DNA of 64,000 bases from Pyrenophora tritici-repentis (Eukaryota > Ascomycota > Dothideomycetes > Pleosporales > Pleosporaceae), in contig NC_089392.1 of assembly GCF_003171515.1 (NCBI RefSeq), positions 930,001-994,000 of the forward strand. Reading direction: 5' to 3'. A program made the position numbers and the translations under genes. The notes under the pieces were generated by a model. That model saw only the letters and a list, made by a program, of their open reading frames with translations, did no database searches and had not been told where the DNA came from. Positions 34,832 through 44,694 of this stretch are shown here, piece after piece (the first letter of the stretch is position 1; each line of letters begins with the position of its first letter).

Positions 34832-36484
34832 ATGGCATCTCTTCCGCCCATCTTGCGCTCCGAATCGAGTCTGTCTACGCAAAGCAGCAACAAAAAACCC
34901 CCACCAGAGTCCCCAACTCCAGCTACATCAACCTACAACGATCCCGAGTCCACACCGGAGCCTGTCTTTCTCACATGGGAATCCCCAAGCGACCCCGCCA
35001 ACCCTTTCAACTTCTCTCTCTCAAAGAAATGGCGCACCACGCTCCTAGCTTGCTTTATGACCTTTGTTGTGCAGGTCTCTGGAACAATGTTTACCTCTGC
35101 CGCTGAGCAGATTAACGCCAGTTTTCACGTCAGTGATGAAGAGTTTCCACATTCGTATTGGCCGGTGTTGAGCTGGAACCTAGGAGGTGCAGCGGCGCCG
35201 ATGCTGGGCTTGCCCCTGATGGAGAATTTCGGAGTGCGATGGAGTTATCTTGTAAGTACTCGAGGCCAAGGGAGGATGAGATGTGAGCTGACAATTAGCA
35301 GGCCATCTATGCAGTCTTAATCATCTTCATCATTCCGCAGGCTCTGGCGCACAACTTCGCGACATTGATTGTTACGCGCATCATCACGGGTTCCTGCACG
35401 GGTGTGCTTGCGAATATCACATCGGGGATTGTGAGTGACATGTGGCGGGCTGGTCGAGCAAAGAGCTTCAGTACTTCGGTGTACATCTTTGCGCTGCTTG
35501 CTGGTCTGAACATGGGTCCTGTGTTTGGGAGTCTAGTTGTAAAGTACACTACTTGGCGATGGTAAGTCAGGAACGCTCCCTAATGAATACAACTAACATC
35601 AATCCAGGATCTTTTTTGGCCAGATCATATTCTACAGCGCTTTGATACCGATACTGTTCTTCTTGCTCCCAGAGGTTCGACCGGATGTCATCCTCGCCGA
35701 GCGCGCACGACGTATCCGAGCGACTACGGGTAAAGAGGTGTACGCTGAAGCCGAGAGGGGGCATACGAGTATCAGTGAGATCGTCAAAGAGACACTTGTT
35801 CGACCGACGCGCATGCTTTGCACCGAGGGCGTCGTTCTCTCCTTCGGGCTATGGAGCGCATTCTGCATTGGAACAGCCTTCATGTTCACGCAATCCATCG
35901 TCCAAGTCTTCTCTGAACTATACGGCTGGACCTTCTTTGGCACAGGACTTGTGCAGAGCGCTGTCGTGGTTGGGGAGCTCATCGGCCTTGTTGCATCCTT
36001 GGTGCAAGATCGAATCTACTTTGCATCGGCAAAACGCAACACTGAAACTCCCGGCGAGCCAATACCTGAGGCCCGACTTTACCTCAGCATACCTGCTTCA
36101 TTCATCGGATTGAGTGGTGGATTGTTCTACTTTGCGTGGACATCGTACTCTTCGATACCATGGATTGTACCCAGCATATCGCTTGCTTTTGTGGGATTCG
36201 GCATGTTCTGCAGTACGGCTGGCTTGACAGCGTATGTTTGTGATGCATATGCAAAGTATGCTGCCAGTGCGATTGCTGGTATCGCGTTTCTGGAGAACTT
36301 CATGGCGGCCTTCTTGCCACTTGCTACGCAGAGCATGTATCGGACCCTGGGATTCAATTGGGCCAGCAGTTTGCTGGGTTTCGTTGCGTTGGCGCTGAGC
36401 TTTATCCCGCTGGTGTTGTTGCGATATGGGCGGAAGATTCGAGAGAAGAGCCCATTCATGAGTGAGGCTGGATACGAAGAGTAA
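34832..36484 (+). CDS. MFS drug/polyamine-type transporter (DHA1-like)
   Basis: Exons 34832-35251, 35302-35561 and 35608-36484 (introns 50 and 46 bp) give 518 residues; the start has a good context (caccATGG). The N-terminal ~60 residues are Ser/Pro-rich and cytosolic, ending 'WESPSDPANPFNFSLSKKW', the usual lead into fungal drug:H+ antiporters. About twelve membrane spans follow; 'ITGSCTGVLANITSGIVSDM', 'GRAKSFSTSVYIFALLAGLN' and 'MGPVFGSLV' correspond to the TM4-TM5 region of the family, and a cytosolic loop (about 230-260) separates the halves. It likely exports a small molecule across the plasma membrane. Proximity to the P450 suggests, but does not show, a shared pathway. Confidence 0.92.
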
Positions 36485-36976
36485 GGGGGAGGGGGAGGAA
36501 CCCGCAGAAGTCGCTGCAAGACATGATTGTGTTAAACGTCGTAGATAAAGCAGCAGCAACTACCCTTAGTCGAAGATATACTCTTCGATAACTCTTTATA
36601 TAGTCTTATTATACCCTCAAGTACTATAGTACTCTCTTAATTAAAGGCTACCTAAAAATTCCGCTCTTAAATGAAAAAATATATAAACGATTACAGCTAC
36701 AATTTGACCCTGATCTGATATTGAACGCCCCAACTAACCTTTAGGTACGAAGGCTGAGTTTCAGAAGTTTTCATGACGTGGATTCAAGAAAAGTAATGTA
36801 AAGCAAGGAACTATAATGGAGTAATGAACAGAATGGCAATACATTAGCCTGTAAAAGGTACGCATCATGCTAGCACTCTGTACCTATGACTTTTTGTGAT
36901 GCCAGCCCAAACCCGAAAACAATACCCAGATATATCACCCTACACCCATAAATTTTATTTGTCATCTCAAGATCCC
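36485..36976. other. convergent intergenic region with AT-rich island
   Basis: 36575-36700 is markedly rich in TA and AT steps and includes the 12-bp palindrome GTACTATAGTAC. It looks like a small decayed repeat. No gene. Confidence 0.45.
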
Positions 36977-37705
36977 CTAATCAAGGGTAGGTGCCAACGC
37001 AATAGCAGAGAACCTAAGATCCCCGCCCTTCTCACTCTCAATCCTCATCAGCCTTCCAATACCCTTCTCCAGCGCCGCAGGACTAAGCACATCCTCATCC
37101 TCCTTTAGCAGCCCCCGATCAAGCGGACCCTTACGATCACCCTCCAGCTCCCACAAATGGCCATCCCTTGCCTTAACAAATGCCACAAAATGTTGCCCGT
37201 TGTTCTGACCCACAGGAATCTCATCCGTATCACCTTCCTTTGCCGCAGCCCTATGCGCCTTCTCAAACGCGTCGGAAGCCTCGAGCACTTTTGCGCGCTC
37301 CTCAATGCCCTTTGGTATCGCGTCCTTGCGGATGTCATCGAGCGTGGAGTCTGGACGGATGTACTTTGAGGCTTCGGTGTTGAGGAGACAGTGTACGAGA
37401 CCTATGCTGCCACATGCGTTTCCGATGATTTGTCTGAACCAGATGACGGGTTCGTCTTCGCCTTTACCGGAGTACTCGGGCTTGTCTTTGTCTTCGGCTG
37501 TGCGCGCTTCGTTCCACGTGGGTGTGAGGGGGATGATGACGAGGAGTGCTAAGACTGGTCTGGGGATGAAGGCTAGTAGGTCGTCGTCGGTGAGGGACCA
37601 GATGTCGCGGAAGGAGTAGACGTTGGTGTCGAAGCCGAGATCGCGGGCTAGTTGGTTCATGACTTCTGGGTGGTTTTCCAGCATGGTGAAGCGCTTTTTG
37701 GCCAT
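36977..37705 (-). CDS. ubiquitin C-terminal hydrolase, peptidase family C12 (UCH-L3/YUH1-like)
   Basis: Single exon, 242 residues, ATG 37705-37703 in a good context. Catalytic Gln-Cys pair in 'WFRQIIGNACGSIGLVH' (Gln about 92, Cys about 98) and His in 'GQHFVAFV' (about 172). The third acidic site sits in 'LWELEGDRKGP', where many relatives have ELDG, so the exact acid (Glu or the following Asp) is uncertain. Members cleave small adducts and peptides from ubiquitin's C-terminus and act in the cytosol and nucleus. Length is typical for the short UCH-L3 group without a tail. Confidence 0.95.
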   Translation of the reverse strand: MAKKRFTMLENHPEVMNQLARDLGFDTNVYSFRDIWSLTDDDLLAFIPRPVLALLVIIPLTPTWNEARTAEDKDKPEYSGKGEDEPVIWFRQIIGNACGSIGLVHCLLNTEASKYIRPDSTLDDIRKDAIPKGIEERAKVLEASDAFEKAHRAAAKEGDTDEIPVGQNNGQHFVAFVKARDGHLWELEGDRKGPLDRGLLKEDEDVLSPAALEKGIGRLMRIESEKGGDLRFSAIALAPTLD

Positions 37706-38361
37706 GGTGGGCGGTTTCTTTTTGTTGCAGTTGTTATTGATTCAAAATGTGTGGTTTGGAAGATGTGATTGTGGATTGTGGATTGTGGGTTATGGGAAGT
37801 AAGATGGTGAGTTGAGGGAAAAGTGGTTCGTTGTGTTGCTTGTTATAAACAAATTGCCCTGCTAGGCAACTCTGAACGCGTAACGAGCCTGTAGTTTGAC
37901 TGAGGCGTCAAGGCAACTGCATCTACGCGCTTACACACAAAGAGCAAGGTGGGTGCTGTCCGACCCGCTAGTACTTTCCCCGCATTACTAGCACCTATGT
38001 GATCGGTAAACGCGGGGCTTCCCAGGCAGCTCTCATGAGCTACCTACACATTCGGACCGTTTCTGTAGACAGCACGAGCATGTAGTTTATTGATTGTGTT
38101 CGGAGGATATGTTCCTAGAAATGTTTACGACAGCCGTGTTGAAGAGTCCTATAACTTGTATTCGGAAATGATGATCAAAGTTGTGGCTCTCCAACCGGCT
38201 CTCCGTAACTTACCGTTCTATGCAGTCATGCAACATACCTAGCTGAAAACATCCAAATCTATATAACTAGAACCTAGAGACTTGTACTTCCTTTATTCGT
38301 TTCCTTCATATTTCAACATATCCCAGAATCTCCCTCCCATCCCAGCCTACCCATCACCACC
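37706..38361. promoter_or_regulatory. divergent intergenic region (UCH and cupin genes)
   Basis: 656 bp with the two promoters facing away from each other. CT-rich leader just before the cupin start. No gene seen. Confidence 0.5.
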
Positions 38362-38985
38362 ATGGACGACGAAGCCCGCACCGCCCTCTCAACCATGAAA
38401 ATGCCCCGACGCGCCATAAACTACGTACCCGCCAAATCCGGCGAGACGCTTATTCTACCCAATAACCTCATCTGCCGCATCATGGAAGATGGCTCAAGAA
38501 CCGACAACCGGATTGGCTCTGCCGAGTTCACCGTACCGCCGAATACAGCAGGCCCGCCTGCGCACTGGCATGAGATGCATGATGAGACATTTTTGGTTAC
38601 GCAGGGTGTTATTAGGGTATGTGTGTTTATCTGCTTACTTCTGGGGTTTGGCTGGGTTGTGGGATGATAGATGAGGTCGCGGGAGTTGATGGTATTGACG
38701 AAAACGTAGTTTCATGCCCCTGACGGCGCTGCAATCGATGCCAAAGAAGGGGACTACATAACGGTGCCGATCCGCGCGCCACATACGTTTTCGAATCCGA
38801 CGGATGAGCCGGCAAAGTTCTTTAATACGTATACGCCTGCGTTTTATATCGATTACTTTAAGCGGCTGGCGGAGGCGTTCAAGGAGGAGGGCAAGTGGAC
38901 AAATGAGAGGAATTTGCAGGTCATGAGTCAGTTTGCTACGTTGCCGGCCGGGGAGATGCTTGCGGAGGCAGAGAAGAAGAATTAG
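38362..38985 (+). CDS. single-domain cupin protein
   Basis: Exons 38362-38616 and 38710-38985 (93-bp intron, phase 0) give 176 residues. Cupin motif 1, 'PPAHWHEMHDETFLVTQG', has metal ligands His 68, His 70 and Glu 75; motif 2, 'DYITVPIRAPHTFSNP', supplies the last ligand near His 110. The metal centre is therefore complete. Fungal proteins of this shape are often annotated as cupin_2 or quercetin-dioxygenase-like, but the substrate is not visible. The C-terminal third is helical and charged. Confidence 0.9.
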
Positions 38986-39163
38986 AGGGATGTTGAAAAG
39001 AGTGCTGGAAAGAATAATTATCGCAGTTGCTATGTATCAAACCAAAAGTAGTGGTAATACAGGAAAGGGAAATTTTACACATCAGCGCTCGGTCCTATCA
39101 CTACAATAATGCCAGCCCCGAAACTCCCCTGTTGATACCCATACCATCTGCCAAATACTACTA

Positions 39164-40180
39164 CTACTCTTCCTCGCCGTTCTCAATCCTACAAACCCTA
39201 CACTCCTGATACAACTTCGCACAAAACTCTCTAACCGTAATCTCAGGCCCAATGTCCAGACCTACAGGATGGTCTTTGTTGCAACACCACATCCACTTTC
39301 CACCCTCAGACTCACTTCTCGCCACATAATTCTCCCCTGGACTCCATGTATCCAGCGAAAAAGTAATGCGGGTAAGTTGCGGGCCAATTGGCACTGTATC
39401 TGAGGCCTCTGTGCCGAGCATCTTGAGTGATTGTGACGCATGGTACCAGATCCATAGTGGGTTCCACAGGGGGTCTCCGAGCGCTTTGGCGTTGAGAGTG
39501 AAGGTATGTACGTTACCCATATGTTTGAGCTGTTCGCGCATGCGCTGACCGAGCGTCCATGATGAGGATGTCATGGAGCGGGGGTCCGTGACGCCGAGCA
39601 TTGAAGAAGTGGTAACGAGACTTAGAGAGCAATTCCGAACTTTCGATAGAGTAGAAGGCGAAATTTGCCAGACTTTGTTGTCGTCTGGTGATGATGCGGA
39701 GGAGGCGGTTGGCGCGATGGGTTTGTAAGTTTGGGGCGAGACGCTGAGATGGAAGGTGTTGCGTTTGCAGAGCATATCCAAGTATTCCGCATATACCTGT
39801 TTGTTTGCTAGGAATATCCATTTACTGTGACGCCGTGAGCGCGACGCTGAAGATGCAGACGTCAGAAGGCTGGGATACATCCACTCCAACGATGAACGCT
39901 GGACTAGCGAGCGCGGTGGCGGTGGGTATACGGGATCTTCGAGAAAGTGCTCGTACACCATGTCTCGCAGCTCTTGAGGTAGCTCTAAGAATGGGAATGG
40001 TTTTCGGCTCTTGTGCTGCATCTTGCGATGTGCTTGCACTGCTCCTAGGAGAAATAGTGGAATTAATAGGGCAAGCAATGTTGCCCAGCCCTTGAGGTCA
40101 ACGCCAGCTAGAGCATTCTCCATGAAGGATCCCGTTTGCCATCGCGACGCATCGTCTCGTTCTTCGACCATGGATGCCAT
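39164..40180 (-). CDS. F-box-like hypothetical protein with N-terminal membrane segment
   Basis: Single exon. The frame can be extended to a GTG at 40291, but the first ATG is 40180-40178, giving 338 residues. A hydrophobic stretch 'GWATLLALLIPLFLLGAVQA' near residue 35 predicts one membrane span, followed by 'PFPFLELPQELRDMVYEHFL', the short leucine-rich motif found in fungal F-box-like proteins. Later segments ('FLANKQVYAEYLDMLCKRNT') match the common continuation 'cup-Tyr-Ala-E'. The C-terminus has a Cys-rich end ('CRVCRIENGEEE'). The role as an SCF adaptor is doubtful because of the membrane span. Confidence 0.7.
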   Translation of the reverse strand: MASMVEERDDASRWQTGSFMENALAGVDLKGWATLLALLIPLFLLGAVQAHRKMQHKSRKPFPFLELPQELRDMVYEHFLEDPVYPPPPRSLVQRSSLEWMYPSLLTSASSASRSRRHSKWIFLANKQVYAEYLDMLCKRNTFHLSVSPQTYKPIAPTASSASSPDDNKVWQISPSTLSKVRNCSLSLVTTSSMLGVTDPRSMTSSSWTLGQRMREQLKHMGNVHTFTLNAKALGDPLWNPLWIWYHASQSLKMLGTEASDTVPIGPQLTRITFSLDTWSPGENYVARSESEGGKWMWCCNKDHPVGLDIGPEITVREFCAKLYQECRVCRIENGEEE

Positions 40181-41256
40181 CCTGCCAACCGCGTCCCTGC
40201 AGCCGTGTGGGGTGTCGTGCGTCCGGTGTGCGGTACGCACTAGCGACACGGTCCGATCGAGCGAGGAAACCTCAGGGCAAGGGGTATCCACTGCAAGGTC
40301 TTCTCATACAATGATACGGCGATCTGATACTGCGCAATATCTCTACAACAGTTCTGTCTCCACTTGCGAAATTCTCCGGTCGTCAATGTTCCGGTCGATC
40401 AGACACTGCCCAGGTGACTCCACAGGCTGTGACGTGCGTTACCTCTGCGCTTCACGGCGTCGCACAATAGGATTGCCAGCGCAGGCGATACAGAAGCAAA
40501 CAAATACTCCGATGTAGACACGAAAGAGATGAAAGAACAAGGAATGTGTGATAGAGAGACGGGGAGCTGGGGGTGAGATGATGTTCTCAATATGGGTGCC
40601 TTGCGGATACGAGAGCGGAAAGCGGCAACCTTGAAGTCTGAAACGCCGCAGCTGCCAAACACATTTGTGCACTGCCACATTCGATAATGTTTCGTACGGC
40701 ACGGTCCATGGTGAAATATCGTTTCGCAGTTATGGCGCGCGGCGCGTATGCATTTGTAAGATTGAAATTAGTGCATACGAATCGCTTTGCAGTGCTCGTG
40801 GCAACAGGACGATGAGGGGGTGGCGAAATGGAACTTGTGCAAGTACCCAAATACCAACCAGCTAAAGATGATATGTAAGTATCAGAAGATGGACAATGTA
40901 ATCCAAAACCAAGTAGTTTTATGCTAGCAGGTTTCGGGCTTCTTCATCCTGTTCGTGATGACTAGTGCAATACGCTTTCATAGCAAAAATGAACATGAAA
41001 GGGCTTTCATTCGCTGCACAATGTAGTAGAAGATGGTTTTAGGGTTTGGCTTATATTTCCGAGAAAGATATGTTACCTAGTTCTACCTCCATCCCAGATC
41101 GTATCAAGCCTGTGAAAGTTCGGTCTTTGTTCCATATGACGACATTGACCAAGGAAAGGCCACTAGCTACTACTCTGATCGCTTTTCCACAATCTTCACC
41201 GTAACACCTGTAACTTCGAGTTGCTGTGCACTTGACAACGACTTTTCAGAGTCACC
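40181..41256. other. intergenic, no gene seen
   Basis: Leader of the preceding minus-strand gene plus 3' flank of the F-box locus. No convincing frame. Confidence 0.5.
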
Positions 41257-42653
41257 CTACCACTCAGAACACTCATCATTCCTGGAGACCACGAGCTCGA
41301 CCTGCTTTAGTTCTGGGAGGATCTTAAGCACTACCGGCACTAGCCAATCTACGTTGTAGAATGAGGGAACGTTGATATCTGGGAAATAGGTGTGATCGAC
41401 AACTAACTCTTGGATGCTAGGAGATAGAAACCCGTACGGAAGTTCGGAATTGTGGTTCATCGCAAAGAGAAAGATCCTTTCTGCAACCTGCATCCTACGG
41501 AGCTGTGTAAAGTTACCGAGCCTCAACGGATACTCGCGAGACCCTGCGGCTCCATACTCGCTACCGTATGTGAACACGAGATCTTGGACTGATGGCGCAT
41601 GCTCTAGTAGGTGGGGTGCGGCCTGTGCCCACCAGCCGAACTGGAAAGGTACTTGTGGTAGTTCCCATGGATTATGTATGAAAGGGAGGCGATTTTTGGA
41701 CTCTGCCTCATTATGGGAGTTCAATGTCATGGACCGGAGATTTGGGAGACAAGTGAGGAAGGTGCATTTCTCGTTGAGCTCGCTATCGGTGACTCTCCTC
41801 TGAGATTCCAAGATGACAGTGAGGATATTGGGGGCTGTATTATCTTTACAGGGAAGCTGGATAGTTGCCTCAGCACCCAAACACAAGGTGTCAAGTGTTG
41901 GTAATGTGATGATGGCCCAGTCTAAATGTCCGTGCGAGGGGTGGAGGGAACTGAGCTGAGAGAGACCGGGTATAGCCGCAAATTGATCCCGAAGTGGCAG
42001 CATGTGAAAGATTGGTAGGCTGGTACGGAAACCCGGGTCTTCCGAGTATTCCCTGTAGCAGATTTTCGCATCCTTCGCCGTCAAGGTCATAGATTGGAGC
42101 CTCGAGAGTCGGGCCAGAACCTCAGCAGCCAATCTCTTCTCTTCGACCAAGACAATGCATGGGCCAGTGATGAATGGGGCCGATAGGTGTGAGAAGCCAG
42201 GATACTCGAGTTCGTACTCGACCATTCTGGTTTGAGGCCACCACAAGAGGAACTAGATCTTGGCAGCAAGGTGAGGCTTTCTGTTCAGGGTCCAGGCGAG
42301 CATTGCAATGCCAGATTTCTGTTCTAGCATAGAATGTCGGGGGTGCTCTGGGCGGAGATCGACGGAGCGGTATAGGACATCTTGGGCTGCAACTGCGAAT
42401 TGCTTTGATACGCAGGAAAACGCGCACAGTATCTCCACATGCAACTTCTCGGAGATTTTAATGAGGATTTCAACAGGAAAGTCGCTGATGGGATGTCGAA
42501 CTTGAGTGTATACAGCGCCACTGACAACTATGTGGTCACTGAAATTATTGACTTGCATCTGGAACGTGAGTACTTGGAGTGTTTCTTACCATGCGGCTCT
42601 TCCATTTTTTTGCCTGCCACTACAGTAGTCGTGGGAGCATCTGGTTGTGCCAT
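41257..42653 (-). pseudogene. F-box protein gene interrupted by an in-frame TAG
   Basis: Exon 1 is 42653-42590; after an 89-bp intron exon 2 begins at 42500 with 'VRHPISDFPVEILIKISEKL' and 'CAFSCVSKQFAVAAQDVLY', a good F-box. TAG at 42255-42253 ends the frame at 103 residues, but the same frame continues without a break for 332 more codons: 'FLLWWPQTRMVEYELEYPG' directly after the stop, then a leucine-rich repeat-like body ('LSRLQSMTLTAKDAKICY', 'LPNLRSMTLNSH', 'LPELKQVELVVS'). No GT..AG intron can remove the stop. With it ignored the product is 435 residues, a normal size for fungal F-box/LRR proteins. A CAG-to-TAG or TGG-to-TAG change would explain it. Confidence 0.7.
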
Positions 42654-43255
42654 GATGTAGGGGTTGAGGCAAAGCTGGGTATGAGCAAGGTGTTTATACT
42701 GTAGGTCGAGGCAGGCGCACGGACAGCAAGTTAGAGGCAACAGTATGTGCGCCCTTCCTCTGTTTACTCAGCCCTTACACCAATAGCGATGACGACACAA
42801 TTAGCCTCTTCACTATTATGACCTCCGCAATCGTACCTCTCTAAGGCTCCAGACGACAGGGTCTTCGCCACCGTGCATACTAAACAGGAAATAGTACCTG
42901 TCTGTGAAGAGTGTGCGGACGTATTTGGGGCAATCAAACTACAATTGCGTCATCAGATCGTCCAGACATTCAAACTATCACAGAGGACCCGAGTCTTGTA
43001 TATGTTGCATTTGTGTTGTTTGGTTCTTGTAATGCCAAAGGCCTGTTATATAAACAAACTTTTCCGTAGCAGTACTTGAGACTGAGGTTGCGTCTCGTGG
43101 TGCGAAGTCGGCCCCGCATGTCTTCATGGGTATCGTGGTGGGTCTCGATGCTCCTTCAGCGCCCGTTTCACGCTGTTGACCTGACGTTCTCTTCACGCCG
43201 CCGTGCCCAACCCAAGGCAGCACTTTCCTTTGCGCAAGTTGCTGATGATGCGCGC
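42654..43255. other. intergenic, no gene seen
   Basis: Upstream of the F-box locus and downstream of LSM7. Nothing recognised. Confidence 0.5.
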
Positions 43256-43761
43256 TCATTCTTCCTCCTGCATGAAGGGGTTTGGGATCTCTTCGCTTCC
43301 GTCGACGGGCGAAATGACGACGAGGAGGGTGCCGCGTGCGACAATCAGGCCAAGTTTTCGATACCGAATGTTGCCTTCGTCGTCTGGGAGATGTTAGCTA
43401 GAAGCACGTGATTTTGAAAAAGTACATACCTGTCAATGCTTCCTTGACCTCATCCAAGACCAAGTTCATGAGCTGATCGTAGCCCTTGAGAGTACCAATA
43501 ACTGAAAAGGTTAGCTTCTTGCGCTCATTCCCAATTGGCCGCAAAAACGATGCTCTTCACCATACCTTCTCTCCCGCCACTGAACTTGACGGTGATTTGC
43601 TTGTCCATGTACTTGCTCAAGTCGAGGATGTTTTCCTTCTTGGGTCGTTCGCTCTGTCCGCCTGCCCCTCCACCCTGGGCACCGCCGCGACCACCGCCCC
43701 TTCCTCCACGATCGCTTCCTCGACCTCCGCCACGGCCCCGGAATGCGCCTCGCTCAGACAT
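43256..43761 (-). CDS. LSM7: U6 snRNA-associated Sm-like protein LSm7
   Basis: Exons 43761-43566, 43501-43430 and 43383-43256 (introns 64 and 46 bp) give 131 residues. An Arg/Gly-rich N-terminal extension of about 40 residues (RGG-type) precedes the Sm fold: 'KENILDLSKYMDKQITVKFS', 'GTLKGYDQLMNLVLDEV' (Sm1) and 'RKLGLIVARGTLLVVISP' (Sm2), ending 'NPFMQEEE'. LSm7 is part of the LSm1-7 ring (mRNA decapping) and the LSm2-8 ring (U6 snRNP). The RGG extension is longer than in yeast Lsm7 but common in filamentous fungi. Confidence 0.95.
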
Positions 43762-44694
43762 TGTATGTGAGTTGAGAGAATGAGAGGCGGGTTTGGCACT
43801 GGTGAAGCTGGCAGTGACGTGCAGCTGGATGGTCCAGTAAAGTTAGCTAGCGGTCTGTGCTGTTGCCGGTTCCCGTCCCACCAAAGTCCCGCCATCACGT
43901 GAGCTGCGCAGCCAACACAGGGGTGGAAGATGCCCCCATTTCCGCCGTCGCATCCAGACTCCGCCGCTTTGGGCGCCTGATGCTAGATGCTAGACTCATC
44001 GACGACGCGTGGTGCGGCATTTTCGCCCCCCTCCAAATGAGGAAGATGCCGATCCCGCGCCTGTATGTACTGTCACTCCGCCCATGCACACGGTACTCTC
44101 GAGCTCCATGGGCACATCTGGCGCAAGCCTGGTCGATTCAAACCGGCTCACATAATTGGCATATGGGTTTTAGTCTGTCTCACGGCCAGGCTCTGTCAAC
44201 TCGTCGGGGCATGGGCGGAAAGTGAATCATCCGCAATGTGGTCCTCAGCCCAGGCGGCGCCTGGACCATGCTCTGCTGCATCGCTTGACTGATTGGTTGG
44301 GAACTCCGCTCTGCAAAGCCTCTTTGCCTCTTTTCTTTATTTCCGGGGCCTTGCGTTGCCTTGCGTCCCGTCCTCGTTCTGCACTGTGTCCGCGCGCCCG
44401 CCCTGCTGCTTTCCCACTACACGTCGGCGCACTTCAGCCACCGAGCAGCCGTCCCTCTCGCCCTCGGCGCCACGCCCTTCACTTCCCCAGTAACACTTCA
44501 CACCAACTCCCATCGTGCCATGTGTTTTCCTTTGTAACTCGAGGCCTCTCGCGACTACATGCGTGTCGCCTATAGTGTGCTGCGCTCACTGAGCTAGTCA
44601 AGAGTCTAGCGTCCGCCGCTCCGCCCAAGAAACTGCCGTCTGCTCTTTCCGCCCGAGTAGTAGTCACCGACCTCAGATCCCTCCCGGCCCACAA
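43762..44694. promoter_or_regulatory. divergent intergenic region (LSM7 and C6 gene)
   Basis: 933 bp upstream of both genes, CT-rich toward the plus-strand start (44330-44500). No gene seen. Confidence 0.5.

Noticed and set aside
43617..43898. Frames overlapping LSM7 on both strands
   Set aside because: Shadows of the Arg/Gly-rich LSM7 N-terminus.
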